From contig NZ_CP016616.1 of the NCBI RefSeq assembly GCF_002741015.1, positions 3,133,501 through 3,197,500 on the forward strand: DNA of 64,000 bases, read 5' to 3'. The position numbers and the translations under genes were made by a program. The notes under the pieces are model-generated. The model searched no databases, was not told where the DNA came from, and saw only the letters and a list, made by a program, of their open reading frames with translations. The stretch is from Microvirga ossetica. Lineage in GTDB: Bacteria > Pseudomonadota > Alphaproteobacteria > Rhizobiales > Beijerinckiaceae. Of this stretch, positions 62,950-64,000 are shown piece by piece. The first letter of the stretch is position 1. Every line of letters begins with the position of its first letter.

Positions 62950-64000
62950 ATGCCAGACGGGGCCGATGAAACTACCGAACATCTTGAGGAACTTAGCGTT
63001 TTGAGGATCATCTTCCGCTTCGGCGGCATCGCAATGCTCGTGGCGGCCATCGTCATCCTGGCCGTGCTGCCCTTTGCGACATCCTTCGTGGAACAATGGA
63101 CACGTCGCGACGTCGAGCTGCGATCCCGCCTCGTCTTCAATTCCGTGAGGGACCAGGTCAGCGGCCTCCTCGCCCGCAACGATGCCCAGCAGGCCGGCAT
63201 CCTGTTCGAGCGCATCGCCACCGACGAGCGGGTGCTCGCCATCGGCTATTGCGAGGGGCAGGAGCTGCGCTTCCCCACCAGCAACATGCCGCCCTCCTTC
63301 TCCTGCGCGGAGGCGTCCCGGTCCGACGCGGAGAGCTTCTCCATCGTCCGCAACCAGGATCACAACGTCCTCGTCAGCTCCTTCCCTCTCAATGCCGGAG
63401 GCCGGCCGGGGCACCTCGTGGTCCTGCACGACCTGAGCTATGCCGACCAGCGCGGCGGGGAGGCCCGGAACTATCTGTTCCTGGCCCTCGCCGGGGTCGC
63501 CTTCGGCGCCGCGGCGCTCGCGGCCATGATCGCGGCGATCATCATGCGCCGCTGGCTCGCCTCCATCCGGCAGGCCCTCGAGAGCGCCCGCACCGGCAAT
63601 GCCAACCCGCCTGCGGAAGAGAACATCATCCCGCTCGGCCAGGAAATCCGGGACGTGCTCCAGGAGCTCGAGGCCTCGCGGCGCACCATCGATGCGGCCC
63701 ATACGGACTGGTCGCCGGAGACCCTGAGAGCGGCCCTGTCCAACGAGCTGTCGGGCTCGGAGGTCATCGTGGTCTCGAATCGCGAGCCCTATATCCACAA
63801 CCGCACCGACAGCGGCGAGATCACCCTGCAGATTCCGGCGAGCGGCCTCGTCTCGGCCCTGGAGCCGGTGGTGCGCGCCTGCGGCGGCACCTGGGTCGCC
63901 CATGGCAGCGGCAGCGCAGACCGGGAGACGGTCGATGCCAACGACCGGGTGCCGGTGCCCCCGAACCATCCCGCCTACACCCTGCGCCGCGTCTGGCTCT
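62950..64000 (+). CDS. otsA: Trehalose-6-phosphate synthase with N-terminal membrane module (cut by window end)
   Basis: The open frame runs off the window end. Residues from about 270 read EVIVVSNREPYIHNRTDSG, the start of a GT20 trehalose-6-phosphate synthase, continuing with GTWVAHGSGSADRETVDAND. Ahead of it lie about 270 residues not found in ordinary OtsA: a membrane helix (about 20-45, FGGIAMLVAAIVILAVLPFA), a probable periplasmic segment with two Cys (Y-C-E and S-C-A contexts), a second helix (about 173-198) and a helical linker. This looks like a sensor-type module tethering the enzyme to the inner membrane. The start at 62950 (MPDGADETTEHLEELSVLRI) has a poor ribosome site; a TTG at 63001 is possible. 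Confidence 0.82.
   Translation, partial: MPDGADETTEHLEELSVLRIIFRFGGIAMLVAAIVILAVLPFATSFVEQWTRRDVELRSRLVFNSVRDQVSGLLARNDAQQAGILFERIATDERVLAIGYCEGQELRFPTSNMPPSFSCAEASRSDAESFSIVRNQDHNVLVSSFPLNAGGRPGHLVVLHDLSYADQRGGEARNYLFLALAGVAFGAAALAAMIAAIIMRRWLASIRQALESARTGNANPPAEENIIPLGQEIRDVLQELEASRRTIDAAHTDWSPETLRAALSNELSGSEVIVVSNREPYIHNRTDSGEITLQIPASGLVSALEPVVRACGGTWVAHGSGSADRETVDANDRVPVPPNHPAYTLRRVWL

Noticed and set aside
59718..63242. A minus-strand open frame of 1174 codons across the type I secretion genes.
   Set aside because: It is antisense to two well-supported genes with ABC and HlyD motifs. Its His/Asp/Gly/Leu-rich composition is that of a GC-rich antisense shadow, and it has no recognisable domain.

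Overview
The window is ordinary-looking chromosome from a GC-rich, free-living alphaproteobacterium. Several features point to the order Hyphomicrobiales (Rhizobiales), perhaps a Methylobacteriaceae-like genus such as Microvirga. These are the gene neighbourhoods (lysC-ubiG, nudix-argJ-parvulin-secA, phaAB next to phaR, mtgA-ispA-phytochrome), the aerobic and ubiquinone-based metabolism, and the palindromic 'AAAAGTGG' and 'GTCATCCC' intergenic repeats. The family assignment is inference, because no rRNA is present. I see no tRNA, rRNA, CRISPR array, transposase or prophage.

Layout. 1-5.8 kb: lysC (cut by the window start), ubiG, nhaA, and a divergent LysR regulator/MFS exporter pair, separated by C/T-rich hairpin repeats. 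5.2-16.9 kb: a phosphoesterase, two small exported proteins, a conserved block (DUF1178, nitrilase-like hydrolase, glutaredoxin, ComF-like protein, methyltransferase), DUF427, an Fe-alcohol dehydrogenase plus thioesterase, an EamA transporter, a nudix hydrolase, argJ and a periplasmic parvulin. 17-27 kb: secA, a DUF1194/cytochrome c' pair, an MFS exporter, an ABC-F ATPase, cheY-cheZ and an L,D-transpeptidase. 28-38 kb: accA, a methyltransferase divergent from gloB, a GNAT protein, an EamA transporter, the polyhydroxybutyrate genes (phaA, phaB, an extra SDR, and phaR on the other strand), and a GGDEF-EAL protein that has lost its catalytic motifs. 38-47 kb: rpmF, mtgA, ispA, a bacteriophytochrome histidine kinase, and a PepSY protein/response regulator/sensor kinase operon facing a Gly-Asp-Arg repeat protein. 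47-58 kb: kup, ispG, an atypical Fur/Zur regulator, a methyltransferase/glycosyltransferase pair, a SemiSWEET, topoisomerase IB, and a cyanide-insensitive-type cytochrome bd operon with its small third gene. 58-64 kb: a membrane coiled-coil protein, a type I secretion ABC/HlyD pair behind a strongly structured leader, and the start of a trehalose-6-phosphate synthase carrying an N-terminal membrane/periplasmic module.

Most of the window is core metabolism. The parts that best deserve a second look are: the PepSY/two-component/RGG-DD repeat locus (43.2-46.6 kb); the catalytically dead GGDEF-EAL protein next to the PHB genes (36.4-38.0 kb); the Zur-like regulator missing metal ligands (50.8-51.3 kb); the folded leader RNA ahead of the type I secretion genes (59.4-59.6 kb); and the membrane-tethered trehalose-phosphate synthase at the right edge. 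None of these is proved to be a new system; each is a sequence-based lead.
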